Shown piece after piece: positions 1-10,557 of a stretch of 64,000 nucleotides of DNA (its first letter is position 1; each line of letters opens with the position of its first letter). A program made the position numbers and the translations under genes. Under the pieces are notes generated by a model. That model was not told where the DNA came from and ran no database searches. It saw only the letters and a list, made by a program, of their open reading frames with translations. The DNA comes from Pseudevernia furfuracea (Eukaryota; Ascomycota; Lecanoromycetes; Lecanorales; Parmeliaceae). The stretch lies in the NCBI GenBank assembly GCA_022315425.1, contig JAIUPT010000020.1, positions 1,240,001 through 1,304,000 of the forward strand, in the 5' to 3' direction.

Positions 1-152
1 CCAATGCCGAGGTTCTCTTCGTCCAAAGTCATGCCTGCTCTTTCTTCTAGGTCTGACTGATCTGACAACTCGTCATGCTGCCGCAACGTCTCATATACCG
101 AGGGCTCTCCTGCAGCAGGGGGCAGAAATCTGGACAGTATATTCGAAGCCAT
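1..152 (-). CDS. ATG9: Autophagy-related protein 9 (N-terminal part, runs off window)
   Basis: The reverse strand is open from an ATG at 152 to the window edge, about 50 codons. It begins MASNILSRFLPP and continues with VYETLRQHDELSD and LEERAGMTLDEENLG, which match the conserved cytosolic N-terminus of fungal Atg9 as I know it. Atg9 is the multispanning lipid scramblase on the vesicles that seed autophagosomes; its membrane domains would lie outside this window. The gene is divergent from COG6 with 346 bp between the two starts. Recognition rests on the N-terminal segment only, so confidence is moderate. Confidence 0.7.
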   Translation of the reverse strand, partial: MASNILSRFLPPAAGEPSVYETLRQHDELSDQSDLEERAGMTLDEENLGI

Positions 153-498
153 CATGATGTGGAAGTGCAGCTGGGCTGCTCAAGTGAGGCTGCTAGGGTT
201 CACGCATGTTGCGGACAGATAGATGCCTCTGATGATCAGGACATCTGCATACTGATATCACCCGTCACCACAGAATTTTACTGAGCATACTCGATACCTT
301 TCAACACCATGGTCCTGCAGAGCGAGTCGCGTGTTGTCCTTGAGTCATGTGGAGTGCGGCGTGATGTACGAGGGGGGGTCCCAAAACAGTGCCAAGCTCC
401 GATGTTCATCCGACTAGGGTTTCGAGGTTCTGCACTCCGCAGAAATTAATAAACCACTTTCCCAGGAGCATCTTGTTCTCATGTTCTAGCCTCCCAAT
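153..498. promoter_or_regulatory. Divergent intergenic region ATG9/COG6
   Basis: This 346-bp gap separates two head-to-head starts and must hold the promoters of both genes. Short ORFs inside it show no protein-family features. I see no defined regulatory motif. Confidence 0.5.
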
Positions 499-2640
499 AT
501 GGCTGGTACTCAAAGTTATATTAACGATTTCTCCGAGAGCTTAGATGACAATTTGGCCGTCTCGTCGACACCGCAGAGATCGAATGCGCTATCTAACAAG
601 CTGTCCGGCGTTCTCTCCGCATCCTATGCGGACTCTGAGATTAGAGATGCCCTACATAGTCTCGATGAAAAAGATATCAAAAATACGGCAGAGACAAGGC
701 GGAGACTGAGACTCGATGTCCAAAAAGAGGTCATACAACGAAACGGAGCCGTTGTCCAAGAATTTGGTCATGTTGCCGAGGTTCGTTCGGTTCAACGCCT
801 TTGAATCCTTTTGCTGAAGAGGCGTCAGCAATTGAAACGCATCGGCATGATCATCAACAATCTGAAAAAGTGCTGCGAGGATATGCGTCAACATGTTACG
901 GCGGCTCGTCAAGAAAATGCACCTGTACTTGAGGAAGCTTCCACTCTTTTGGTCGGAAAGCAGGAATTAGAGACAAAAAGGCAGTTGCTGGATGCATTTA
1001 ACAAGCATTTCATCATCTCAGAAGATGAATTACTGGCCTTAACAGGTGTAACCGAGACCTTGGATGACCATTTTTTTGCAATTTTGAAACGAGTTAAACA
1101 GATCTATGTCGATTGTCAAGTCCTACTTGGGACTGAGAACCAAAGGCTTGGGATTGAACTAATGGATCAAAGTTCAAGAAATCTCAATATCGGCTATCAG
1201 AAGCTCTACAGATGGATTCAAAAAGAATTCAAGACATTGAATCTGGAGAGTCCACACATCAGCTCTGTCATTCAACGTGCCTTACGAGCACTTGCAGAAC
1301 GACCAACGCTATTCCAAAGTTGTTTAGACTTGTTCGCGGAAGCTCGAGAGCATGTCCTGACTGATGCCTTCTATTCAGCATTGACCGGTTCATCAAGTGA
1401 AAACGATCAGAACCCAATGACGAAACCAATTGAGTTCTATGCCCATGATCCCCTTCGATATGTGGGCGATATGCTTGCATGGACTCACTCCGCAACTGTA
1501 TCCGAGCGCGAGGCTTTAGAGTCACTCTTCATATCTGATGGAGACGAGATAAGCAAAGGCTTCCAAGCAGGCAGGCAAGCGGAGCCTTGGTCGGCAGGCG
1601 ACGACGAGGCTTTTGACGGACGCAAAGCTTTGGGAGAGCTTGTCAACCGCAATGTAGCTGGAGTAGCAAGAGCGCTCCGCCAGCGGATAGAACAAGTCCT
1701 TCAAAATCACGAAGACGTAGTGCTACTGTACAAGATTGCTAATCTCGTCGTATTCTATCGCGTCACTTTCACCAAGCTGCTGGGCTCGGACTCGAGTCTG
1801 CTCGAAACACTGTCTTCGCTAGGGCAGTCTGCCCTCCGCCAATTCCAAACTGTCGTGTCCGACAATGTCTCAGCCATCCAGGCAGACATTGCAGCACCCA
1901 CTCCAGACCTGCGGATACCCGACTTCCTGGACGAAGCCCTCACCCAATTTACCACCCTTTTGAAAACCTACGACTCATCTCTCACCCCAGCTTCTTCCCG
2001 CGTCGCAGATTTCGAGCCCGTCATCTCCCAAGCTCTCAACCCATTCCTTTCCACCTGCGAGAAGATGGCCAAAGAAACCAACGAGCCCTCAGCAAGCATT
2101 TTCCTCGCCAATTGCCTCTTAGCAGCAAAAACAGCGCTCTCCGCTTACGACTTCGTCCAAGATCGAGTGTCAAAGTTGAACGAGCAACTCGCAAGCCTGA
2201 CTTCCAGCCTCACCGAATACCAGCACGCGTTCTTCCTCCATACCTCTGGCCTTCATCCGCTGCTCGTGGCTCTAGCGCCTACGGAAGAAACCCCCAATAG
2301 CCTTCTCAAAGTCCCAACGCTTCCACCGTTCCAGATTCAGCCACTCACCGACGCCAGCCAAGCCCTCGATGATTTCTTACCCTCAGCGCTTATGGACGCA
2401 ATGGAGAACCTTAAGCGTTTGGGTAACGCCAAAGTGTCACAAGAGTTGACGGCGGATGCGGCTGAGAGGTTCTGTGAGGACTTTGAATTCGTGGAGGGGA
2501 AGTTAACAGCGGTCGATGAGTTGATGGAGAGTGCTGTGCACGAGGGTGGAGAAGTCGATGAAAAAGAAGAGCAAGAGCTGGTGCCATTGAGGTCGCTATT
2601 CCCTAGGACGAGTGGGGAGATTAGGGTGTTGCTTAGCTGA
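499..2640 (+). CDS. COG6: Conserved oligomeric Golgi complex subunit 6
   Basis: Model: join(499..780, 829..2640), 697 aa. The 48-nt intron 781-828 (GTTCGT donor, CTGA branch, CAG acceptor) removes an in-frame TGA and restores FGHVAEQLKRIGMIINNL, the conserved N-terminal core of COG6. Cog6 is a peripheral Golgi protein of lobe B of the COG tether for retrograde intra-Golgi vesicles. The N-terminal third is helical and coiled-coil-like (NNLKKCCEDMRQHVTAARQ); the segment PIEFYAHDPLRYVGDMLAWTHS is a hallmark of the family. Length fits fungal orthologues (about 650-750 aa). The downstream neighbour is convergent, 131 bp away. Confidence 0.93.
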
Positions 2641-2771
2641 TTGCCGATTGCCGCCTTCTTTTGAGGAATTAGGCATATGCTTCATTGATATGGCAAAACC
2701 CCATTCGTGGATACACCCAAAACTCCCACCATGACAGCCCTATGCTCCTCGTCTCGATTATAAAGTGGCTC

Positions 2772-3959
2772 TTAACGACCCACACACCACACCTCCACGC
2801 CCACCACCTCGAACTTCTCCCCCTCCTCACTCAATGGCTCATTCCCAAAAGTCATGCAATGACTACTGATCCCTCTCTCCATCACTCCGTCCAACCATAA
2901 ACCATATCTCCCATCTCCGCCGCCTACACTCAGGTAACCTTGTTCGCAGAAAATCAGATAATCATTCACGCCGCTGTACGGAAACGCCTTAAACCGTATC
3001 AGATCCGGCGTTGATGTTCCACTTGCGCTTGTAACATTATTACCGTCACCTGTCCGATCACCACCGTTCGTTGCAGACGATGGTGAAAGATGCGTTGAAG
3101 AATGGGAATGGGATGTGGGACTTGCAATCGTGGTACTTCGGCCCATACTCTCGGTATCAGGCGCGGAGGGTGGAGGGGGGAGATTGGAGAGGAGAGAGGA
3201 GGAGGGAAGGATGGAGACGCGCCAAAGGAAGCATTCGCCGGTCCCGTAGAAGGAGGACGTGGGGTGTGGAGGGGAGGTAAGGTAGGCGCCGAATATCTGG
3301 CGGAGCCCGGATCAGTAGAGCTATCAAAGAGCGCAATATGGGGGTCAGGGGAGACCTACACCGCCAGCACCATCTTGCACCACGAGAACGAACGAGGCAT
3401 CTCGGGGTATTTCAGGCGATGCGCACTTGTTGTAGAGTGTGCCCAAGCTGACGCCGTCTTGCTCAAGGCTGTAGGCCAACGACCATTGTTCCGCAAGCTG
3501 AAGACGCGGAGGTATAAGCAGCCGGATTTCCTCGGCGACCGTTCTCGACAAAATTGTAGACGATGTAGAGCCAGAGAGCGTAAGGGGCGTCAAGGGCGGA
3601 GGTTGGAATGGCGAAGCGGTTCGATGCGGGGGTGTATAAACGCCATTCGGCATGTCGTTTGTTGGATCTTGATCGGAGGTGTGCGTTTGGAGGCGCGGGA
3701 TGGCAGAGCGATTGGGAGAGGGCTCAGTTAGCCGGCGATACAGGCCGGAGACGACGTGGGAGACGGGGTAGGATAGGTAGGAGGTGGGGGTTTGGGAAGG
3801 GGAAGGTAAAGGACCTGGTGTGGATGCGCTTTTGGGGGTGGAGGACATTATTATTGGTGAGCTCAATTGACGTGGGAGGGCGTTGTTACGGGAATGTAGC
3901 GTATTGAAAAAATGTGAGTTATGTATGAACAATAATGGCGAGCAAGACGAGGCCAACAT
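2772..3959 (-). CDS. OXR1: TLDc-domain protein, oxidation resistance protein 1 family
   Basis: Model: complement(join(2772..3296, 3360..3959)), 374 aa from the first ATG or about 337 aa from an internal one at 3848 (MSSTPKSAS), which I consider equally likely. The 63-nt intron 3297-3359 (GTAGGT...CAG) restores QDGAGG/IFGAYLTSPP, followed by FYGTGECFLWRVSILP, both diagnostic of the TLDc fold. The domain ends in NDYLIFCEQGYLSVGGGDGRYGLWLD and CMTFGNEPLS. A Ser/Thr/Gly-rich insertion of about 50 residues splits it, as in other fungal Oxr1 proteins. The family is linked to oxidative-stress tolerance and V-ATPase disassembly (established); no catalytic residues are expected. Confidence 0.9.
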
Positions 3960-4000
3960 GTCAGTATTATTTACGTTTTAGGTTGGAAACGTCGATCTTA

Positions 4001-4445
4001 TTCGTAGTCACCTACTAATGCAACACACCTACTAATGCAACACCCTCAAATCCGAAAACTTCATATTTCGTCGTTCAACAACAGTAATTAAAAATAAGTG
4101 AAAAGAGAAACTATAGAACGTAGAATCTAGATTTTTAATATTCAGGAATATTTTTTGAATCGAAGTTATATTGATGAACGCAGATAATGGTATAACAAAG
4201 TCTGTTTAATTCTTCGGGGGTCAGCGTGGGTTTAGGGAGATGGGCGAGCGGTCGTACGCTAGCAAGTCTACAACTGATGTATATAGTCCATTGTAGTGAC
4301 TTATCATCAGTGATCACCTTTTGGTTGAGTCGTAGCGGTTAGCAAACCCGTCCCTTCTCTTAGGGAGGCTTTTAGGGGCGGTACACGCCCCGGGATTTTA
4401 GAGTGTTGCATTAGTGGGTGTGTTGCATTAGTAGGTGACTACGAG
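4001..4445. mobile_element. MITE, 445 bp, with duplicated-unit TIRs and TA target duplication
   Basis: The ends at 4001-4043 and 4401-4445 are inverted copies of about 42 bp. Each arm starts with (T/C)TCGTAGTCAC and contains two tandem copies of a 17-bp unit CACCTACTAATGCAACA. Both ends are flanked by TA (3999-4000 and 4446-4447), consistent with a Tc1/mariner or pogo-type target duplication. The interior is AT-rich and holds no transposase; a 60-codon ORF on the reverse strand (4135-4317) resembles nothing I know. This is a non-autonomous element. Confidence 0.8.
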
Positions 4446-4672
4446 TAGGGTTTCGTTGTTTTGGTTCCACGCCAGTCAAATCCATTGCTCTCAAACCCTT
4501 CCATTGCTTAACATCTCTATTCCGATATGACTGTATGCGGGCTTCTTATCTCTTGCGAAAGTCTGCTTTATATTTTAGTTTGAAGATTGTACAATCTAGA
4601 ATGGCATGGCATGGCCTAATTAGCCATGCTTTCGCATTTTGGCGCCCTGTCTCCCTCTTTACACGAGCCATC

Positions 4673-5722
4673 TTACCCCTTCGAGATCTCAGCGTCCTCG
4701 TCTTCATCTTTCATGTTCGAAATCTCAACTTCCGTCTTCTCATCCTCCAAAGCTCCCTCATCTGCCTCGTAGTTTGGATCTTGGATGTTGGGTTTAAGCA
4801 CTCCCCCTTTCCTTTTGGGCACCACTTGAAGAAATGCCTGGCCCCAATCACCCAGCTCGAGCCAGCGAAGCATAATCTCCGAGACATGGTTGGTAGCTAG
4901 AACGAATCTGCTCGTCATTTGCATGTAGTCCCCAATGGGAAGCTTTGCAGTTCTTACACCTCTGTCCATGGCTCTCTTGTAGCAAACACCTTTGTGTCTG
5001 TTCCGGTCTACCAGACCTCCGATGATGTATGTGCCGTACGGTCGCAGTTCGGCCAGTGTATCAGGACTGTCGCTTGTCAAGTACACCACTTCTCCAGCTT
5101 CGCCTTGCTCGTCTGATGTCTGTGCTGAATCATTCTTCATGGCTAAAGCACCCGCAAGCTTTCCGCCACGCTCTCCTTTCATCCACTCCATCGCCTGACT
5201 GGCAGCCTCCAAAAAGTCGCCTTCCAAAAACCTGACATTTCTCCACGAACGATGGTGGCCAGCGAGGAGACCATCAAACCTTTCCTTCAGGTGGCCTCCA
5301 AAAGAGCTGATGGCAAGATGGGCTTGAAGTGGAGCCTTGTGGTTATCAGAATAACATCGCGTGACCTGAGAGCCTAGCGACTTGAGTTCTTTATCCATCA
5401 TTAGATCGTCGAACCCGCAGTCGAGGATTAACGTGATCGGAAGCTGTGTGTACTCCTGCCGAGTTGATTTCTTTGGTTCGGCGATCTCCTCCTCTTGCCC
5501 GTTTTCGTGAGCCGGCGTTTGGTTGATAGGGGCAGTTGGCGCAGATAATTGGCGGGCAGCCCGCTTGCGTAATTTCTTCTCGGTTTGTTTCTCTCGACGC
5601 TTTTCTTTTCGCTTCCCCCGGTTCGCTTCCCATTCCTGGTCGCGCTTGAGCTTTTTGAGCTTGTTCTTCGATAATGGCGGAGCCTCCTCATCTCCGGACT
5701 GTGTGCAAGGCGGAGAACCCAT
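4673..5722 (-). CDS. TRM10: tRNA (guanine(9)-N1)-methyltransferase
   Basis: Single-exon model of 349 aa from the ATG at 5722 (MGSPPCTQSGDEEAPPLSKN); an upstream in-frame ATG at 5773 would add 17 less typical residues. Trm10 is the SPOUT-fold enzyme that methylates G9 of cytosolic tRNAs using S-adenosylmethionine. Evidence is the Lys/Arg-rich N-terminal extension (SKNKLKKLKRDQEWE), ILDCGFDDLMMDKELKSLGSQ, and the SAM-site region VYLTSDSPDTL ... TYIIGGLVDRNRHKG ... TAKLPIGDYMQM, the conserved C-terminal knot of the family. The C-terminal tail is acidic. It is divergent from the DEK_C gene. Confidence 0.93.
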   Translation of the reverse strand: MGSPPCTQSGDEEAPPLSKNKLKKLKRDQEWEANRGKRKEKRREKQTEKKLRKRAARQLSAPTAPINQTPAHENGQEEEIAEPKKSTRQEYTQLPITLILDCGFDDLMMDKELKSLGSQVTRCYSDNHKAPLQAHLAISSFGGHLKERFDGLLAGHHRSWRNVRFLEGDFLEAASQAMEWMKGERGGKLAGALAMKNDSAQTSDEQGEAGEVVYLTSDSPDTLAELRPYGTYIIGGLVDRNRHKGVCYKRAMDRGVRTAKLPIGDYMQMTSRFVLATNHVSEIMLRWLELGDWGQAFLQVVPKRKGGVLKPNIQDPNYEADEGALEDEKTEVEISNMKDEDEDAEISKG

Positions 5723-6295
5723 TTGAACGAGCTGCATAGAATTCCAAAATAAATTTTTCGTCGTTGCTCCCAATGATCACTCGATGATAGGAAAAAAGAA
5801 TGCTCCTCGGAGGAGATGTATTGCACGAATGAGTCACAGAGAGAACGAATGAACCCTTGACGCCTGATCAAGAGCGAACATAAAATGCAACGGGACCGCA
5901 CTGCTACGTTGTGTCCTTGTTCACTTTCCAATCATGAACCAAGCAATGCTCGAGTTTGGCGCAAATATCTGTACTCCCAGGATTTCCTACCCTCGAACAA
6001 CATGCCGAGGACTAGTGCTCCAAATTGATTGAAGCAGGACAGAACTTCTGTGTTAAGCAAGCAGTCTCTTCAAATGATTCAGTGAAGGGAGGTGAAAAGT
6101 TATACGGAGTAGGATAACCCTAACCACCTTACCTAGATTGATTTTCAAGTTCCCCGCGAGCGCCGGGTGACCGTCGGGAAAACTTACTCAGTGACGCGGA
6201 GGAAATCAGACGCGCCGTTGCACACACACGACACTTCAATATCATCACCGTCTGTGCTTGGGGCAATTATCATTGCTAGTCATAAATCTTCAATT
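5723..6295. promoter_or_regulatory. Divergent intergenic region TRM10/DEK_C gene
   Basis: The 573-bp gap holds both promoters. ORFs here are overlaps or out-of-frame extensions of the flanking genes. I see no motif I can name. Confidence 0.4.
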
Positions 6296-7682
6296 ATGTC
6301 AGATACCTCACTTTCCGATGGCGCGCCATCAGAGGGGGTGATTGAACAGGCTTTGCGGAATGCCGTCAGAGACGTCTACCAGAGTGGGGATCTGGACAAC
6401 CTAACAGTCAAACGGATACGCAAGTCCGTGGAAGCAGACCTCGATTTGCAAGATGACTTCCTCAAGAAAGACTCTGCGTGGAAAGAGCGAAGTAAGAGCG
6501 TCATTCAAACTGAGGTGGTACGCGTTTAGCCAATCTATGTTCTCTGATTGCGTATATTGGGCTGACGAGCACGCTTAGGACAACCAAGCAAATTCCAATG
6601 CCAATAATGAACAATCTTCCTCAATTCCATCCCCACGTCCACCCCCCAAAAGCAAAAAGTCACAACCGAACCTGCCTGAACCACAAAAGCCGAATCGGGA
6701 TTTTCCAGGCACGAAGCGCGCCTCCACTGAGATGGCAGGACCTAACAAGCGCCAGAAGAAGGAAACGTCTGATCCGGAAGACTCTGGCAGCGAAGAGAAG
6801 GAGGAACCGAGAAAGAAACCCATACCCAAACCGAAGAAGCGCGCCTCCAGTGAAAAGAAGAGACCGAAAGAAGGTCAGCAGAAGGAGATTTCGGAGTTGA
6901 ATGGCTCTGGTAGTGAAGAGGAGGAGGTTCCGAGCAAGAAACTCTTGTCCAAAACGATGAAGGATACCTGCGGCTCGAGCCCTTCTTCAGAGCCGGAAAA
7001 CAATGAGGGAAATGGTCAAGCCCCAGGAAACATCAGCGGTAACTCGAAAGCCAACGGAGGGAAAGCTGAGGCATCGGAAAGCGAGATGTCTGAGGTCCTT
7101 GACGAGGCGCCAAAGACAAAAGGCCGAAAGCGAAAATCGGGTCCCGCAAAGCCTAGTGCGAAGGCCAATGGCGCGAAAGCAAACGCATCGGACAGCGAGA
7201 TGTCTGAGGTCCTAGACGAAGTTCCAGAAGCCAAGGGCCGGAAGCGAAAGTCGGGATTAGGAAAAACCAGCGCGAAGAAGACGGAAACTTTGAAGCGCAA
7301 AAAATCCTCGGAACAGTCTACAGACCCGGACGCGGAGGAGATAAAGCGACTTCAAGGATGGTTGATTAAATGCGGTATAAGGAAAATGTGGTACAGAGAG
7401 CTGGCTCCATATGACAACTCCAAGGCAAAGATCCGTCACCTCAAAGAACTTTTGGCGGATGCTGGGATGACGGGAAGATACTCCGTCGAGAAGGCCGACC
7501 AGATCAAGGAAGCGCGAGAGTTACAGGCCGATCTAGAAGCTGTACAGGAGGGGGCCAAGCATTGGGGCAAGGCAGAGACCAAGAGAGAGGACGAAACCTC
7601 GGGTAGACCGAAGAGGCGGCTGGCGAGGGGTCTGCAAGAACTCGATTTCCTGAACGATGACGACGGCGAAGAGACCGACTGA
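6296..7682 (+). CDS. DEK C-terminal-domain nuclear protein
   Basis: Model: join(6296..6517, 6579..7682), 441 aa; the 61-nt intron 6518-6578 has a GTACGC donor and GCTGACG branch. Residues about 10-74 (VIEQALRNAVRDVYQSGDL ... LTVKRIRKSVEADLDL ... WKERSKSVIQTEV) match the DEK_C winged-helix-like domain found in chromatin proteins. The middle is disordered, very Lys/Glu/Ser-rich, and contains a tandem repeat: two units of about 36 residues built on SEMSEVLDE..P..KGRKRKSG. The C-terminus is a conserved-looking helical segment (LQGWLIKCGIRKMWYRELAPY). Its role is probably chromatin-associated; no specific function is claimed. Confidence 0.8.
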
Positions 7683-7875
7683 TTTCTACCCTTCCGTTAT
7701 TCCATCATGACCTGCCCGCTACGAAAGTGTTCGAAGTATGGGCCTGTACGAACGAGAATATTCGGGTTGATGCCAGATTCTGATACCGAGCTGTGCTATT
7801 TGCTTTGATGTCGCTCGAGCTCCTTGTCGAATGCGAGACAATCAAGCATCATTGAGAAAATGCCATCAATTCTGA

Positions 7876-8177
7876 TCAATGCCCCACAGGTGTCCTGTCA
7901 CCACCCATTCGTTGAGCCACCAGACTAAAGGCAGCGACGGAGGACATGAAAAGTATCAAGTTGTAAAACTCCGATACGTTAGCTGTATGTATAGGCCATG
8001 AATCGGGCGTAAGCGTAAGAAAAAAAACTCACCGCGTTCCTGGAATAAGAGCTCTCCTCCGCCTCGGTCCGCGCGTCGACGAAAAGGCGTCGAAGGTTCG
8101 GTAGATTGGCCTGCCGCAGAGGTCGAAGTTCAGTACGTTGTGGTTTCTTGACGCCCAAAACTGAGGGTGAATACCAT
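7876..8177 (-). CDS. Putative single-pass membrane microprotein (69 aa)
   Basis: Model: complement(join(7876..7982, 8033..8110, 8153..8177)). Without splicing, the frame from the ATG at 8177 hits a TGA at codon 16. A 42-nt intron (8111-8152, GTCAAG...CAG, branch TACTGAAC) removes it, and a 50-nt intron (7983-8032, GTGAGT...CAG) joins the last exon. The product starts MVFTLSFGRQSTEPS, has a basic stretch FRRRRADRGGGELLFQERA, then a hydrophobic helix EFYNLILFMSSVAAFSLV followed by AQRMGGD. The basic-then-hydrophobic layout suggests a tail-anchored small membrane protein. I do not recognise the family. The 42-nt intron is at the low end for fungi, so the first exon is uncertain; without it the gene would be a nonsense pseudogene. 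Confidence 0.45.
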
Positions 8178-8815
8178 TCTTGAGGTTCCTTGGTTTTCGT
8201 GAACGCTCGGGCAGAAAGTCGTCCAGTGTCCTCTACTCTACTCTACTCTAAGCAGTTACATAGGTCGAAGAGTGAGTGGGTGGTGAAGCAAGCGGTTGGC
8301 AAAAAGTTTCGCCGCGGAGTTTAGAGTAGGTATTAGCGTATGCACGAACCTTTGGAATCCTTGGCGCTGAGACCTAGCCGAGCCGATTCCCGTCATACCC
8401 CCACCTCGTGGCCGGTGGGGCCAAGCTGAGACTACCCCCTCCCCTACAGTCTCTATACAGTAGTCAAATCAACAAATATAACAGATAGTTACCGTGAAAT
8501 ATTTCTATACATAAATGAGTACTCTTGATGTTGTGGTTTAAGCGCAGCGAGAATATCCAAAAAAAAAAAAAAAAAAAAAATTATATTTATAGGGACATCA
8601 GTATATATATGCCAGGACCGGCATAGAGGCAAGTCACATGGGTATCATAGAACAAGGATAATAATAAGTCTAGAGAGGCACTACGCTCGTAACAAACTCA
8701 CTCGGAGCTCGCGCCGCCGTGGCCGCGTTAGCAATGGGCTAGCTAAACGGAAATAAGACTCGAATGAACTTGGTATGGGCCACCGATGCAAGCCAGATGA
8801 TGATGGCCTTGAGAG
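8178..8815. other. Intergenic region with simple repeats
   Basis: No gene is supported. It contains a CTCTA pentamer repeat at about 8231-8250, a GC-rich palindromic patch near 8398-8424, and a run of 22 A at 8559-8580. Confidence 0.5.
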
Positions 8816-10557
8816 CTACGCCTCCAGAGTCTCCAACGCACAGCACGCAGCACACGCAGCCCGATGAAGCCGAACTCGACACCCCGAAGCAACGGTCAAA
8901 GTAATAGAAAGATTCTCCCTCCAAGGCTCCTCATCAGCCGGCTCCACTTTTTCAAAACACTGCAGCATCCGAATCAAAACATACTCAGCTTCGGCAAGTG
9001 CGAACTCCTCTGCTCGCATCAAGCAACTGTAATCAGCCTCCAATTGTCATGCACCGTGAGAAGATGAAAAAAGAAAAGGAAGGACCCACGACCAATGCAC
9101 ACTCTGGGCCCACCTCCAAACGGGACATATGCCCACCCTCCTCGCCGGGGGTTATTCTCCCACCGTTCAGGCTTGAATTCCTCAGCATCATCACCCCACA
9201 TGTCTTCTCGTCGGTGCATCGCGTAGATGTTTATGTAAGCGTTTGTGCCGCGCGGGATTAATAGTGGCAAGGTTTGGTTGGGACCGCCACCACGCGGGAG
9301 GATCGTGTCGGCGTTGGCCCAGCGCTGGTTTATTGGGACGACAGGGTGTAGGCGGAGCGCTATAGCAAACACAAGCTAAATGAGGAACGGGAGGACCACT
9401 CAGGTGAAGGACAACTTACATTCTTGCAAGCATTGGCGCGCAAATTTGGCTTTTCTCATGCTCTCCTGCGTCAGCAGTCCTGGACCTAACGATTTCGCTT
9501 CTTCTCTCAATTTCTGCCAGATATCTGGGCGGCGTGCAAGCGTGTGGAACAACTGACTCAAGAGACTAGAGGTCGTGTCGCGTCCACCTAACAATGCGCT
9601 CAGCAGCTGGTCGCGAAGGACTTTTGGATCTTGTGTTCGTTGTGCAAGGTTTTCCAGAAACACGCAGTGCTTTCGGTCCTGATCCGGGTCCTGCTGTTTC
9701 TCTAAGGGCGACCCTTGCTGTATGATTCGCCATACCCATTGATCAACAGTCTGGTGGAGCAGCCGCCTTGACCGGCGGTCTTCCTGGTCAGGCCAAAGAG
9801 TGCCAATCCACCCGAGGGCAATCTTCCGCCAAACGACCTTTTGAGAATACTCGCAAGCATGGGAGAAGGTCATGAGCCCTCTTTCGTCACTTTCGGTTTG
9901 CGTCAGTGTACTCGTTGAGGATCCGAATAGCATGTCGGTAATAACATCCATACTCAATCGCTTGAACAGCTCCTGAAGGTCCACTGGAACAGCAGTCTCT
10001 GCCGGCAGCGCTTTCAAGAAAGCCTGGAAATGACGCTCAAACATCTCAACATCACAGATCCGACTTTTGGCAAAACTGGGCCGGAGCAGGTCGCGAGCTT
10101 CAGTCCATTTCGCGCCATCGGCAGCGAAAATTCCATCGCCGAGTAAGGGTTCGTAGCCATACCGCCTACTTGGTCCATGGTCAAAGACTTCAAATGAGGA
10201 AGCTAGGATGGTTCTAACATTTTCGGGCTCTGATGTTACGAAAGCGCGGTTTCCCAGGATCCAGAACGTGAATGTGTGGCCATATTTGTGGGAGAATTCT
10301 TGCCAGAGTTGTAAGACACTACGAGATTGGTAGGCCCGTATGACAAGGGAGATGAGACCGATTCCTGAGTAAGGATCATTATGGTTGTATTCGTTCCCAG
10401 CAAGGCATCCGTTGTTGATGGCTAGTTGGCGGAGTTGACGCTGTCTTTTCCCAGTTGTGATCAGCTTTCCAATCAGGAGCAATGAGCAAACGAATGTTAT
10501 CCAGTACATGGAATGGTCGAGTTCGCTTGACCACGCCATCATGTCAGTATGGCCCAA
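8816..10557 (-). CDS. Cytochrome P450, CYP52-like fatty acid/alkane hydroxylase
   Basis: Model: complement(join(8816..9009, 9090..9359, 9420..10557)), 533 aa. Introns 9360-9419 and 9010-9089 were placed so that conserved motifs join: E379-S-L-R382 (ExxR), FKPERW, and the haem loop FGGGPRVCIGQ with Cys467. The I-helix is GGRDTTS at residue 324. An N-terminal anchor (MYWITFVCSLLLIGKLI) and the segment NGCLAGNEYNHNDPYSGIGLI are typical of CYP52/CYP539-type enzymes, which hydroxylate the terminal or sub-terminal carbon of fatty acids and alkanes on the ER (family knowledge). It is the first gene of a block with a fatty acyl reductase, GT2, sulfotransferase and acyltransferase, suggesting it makes a hydroxylated acyl chain (inference). 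Confidence 0.9.

Noticed and set aside
75..284. A 69-codon forward ORF at the left edge
   Set aside because: It lies antisense to the ATG9 start and in the shared promoter, with no recognisable product.
3071..3731. Forward ORFs of 69 and 209 codons
   Set aside because: Antisense to the TLDc gene, whose spliced product is clearly conserved.
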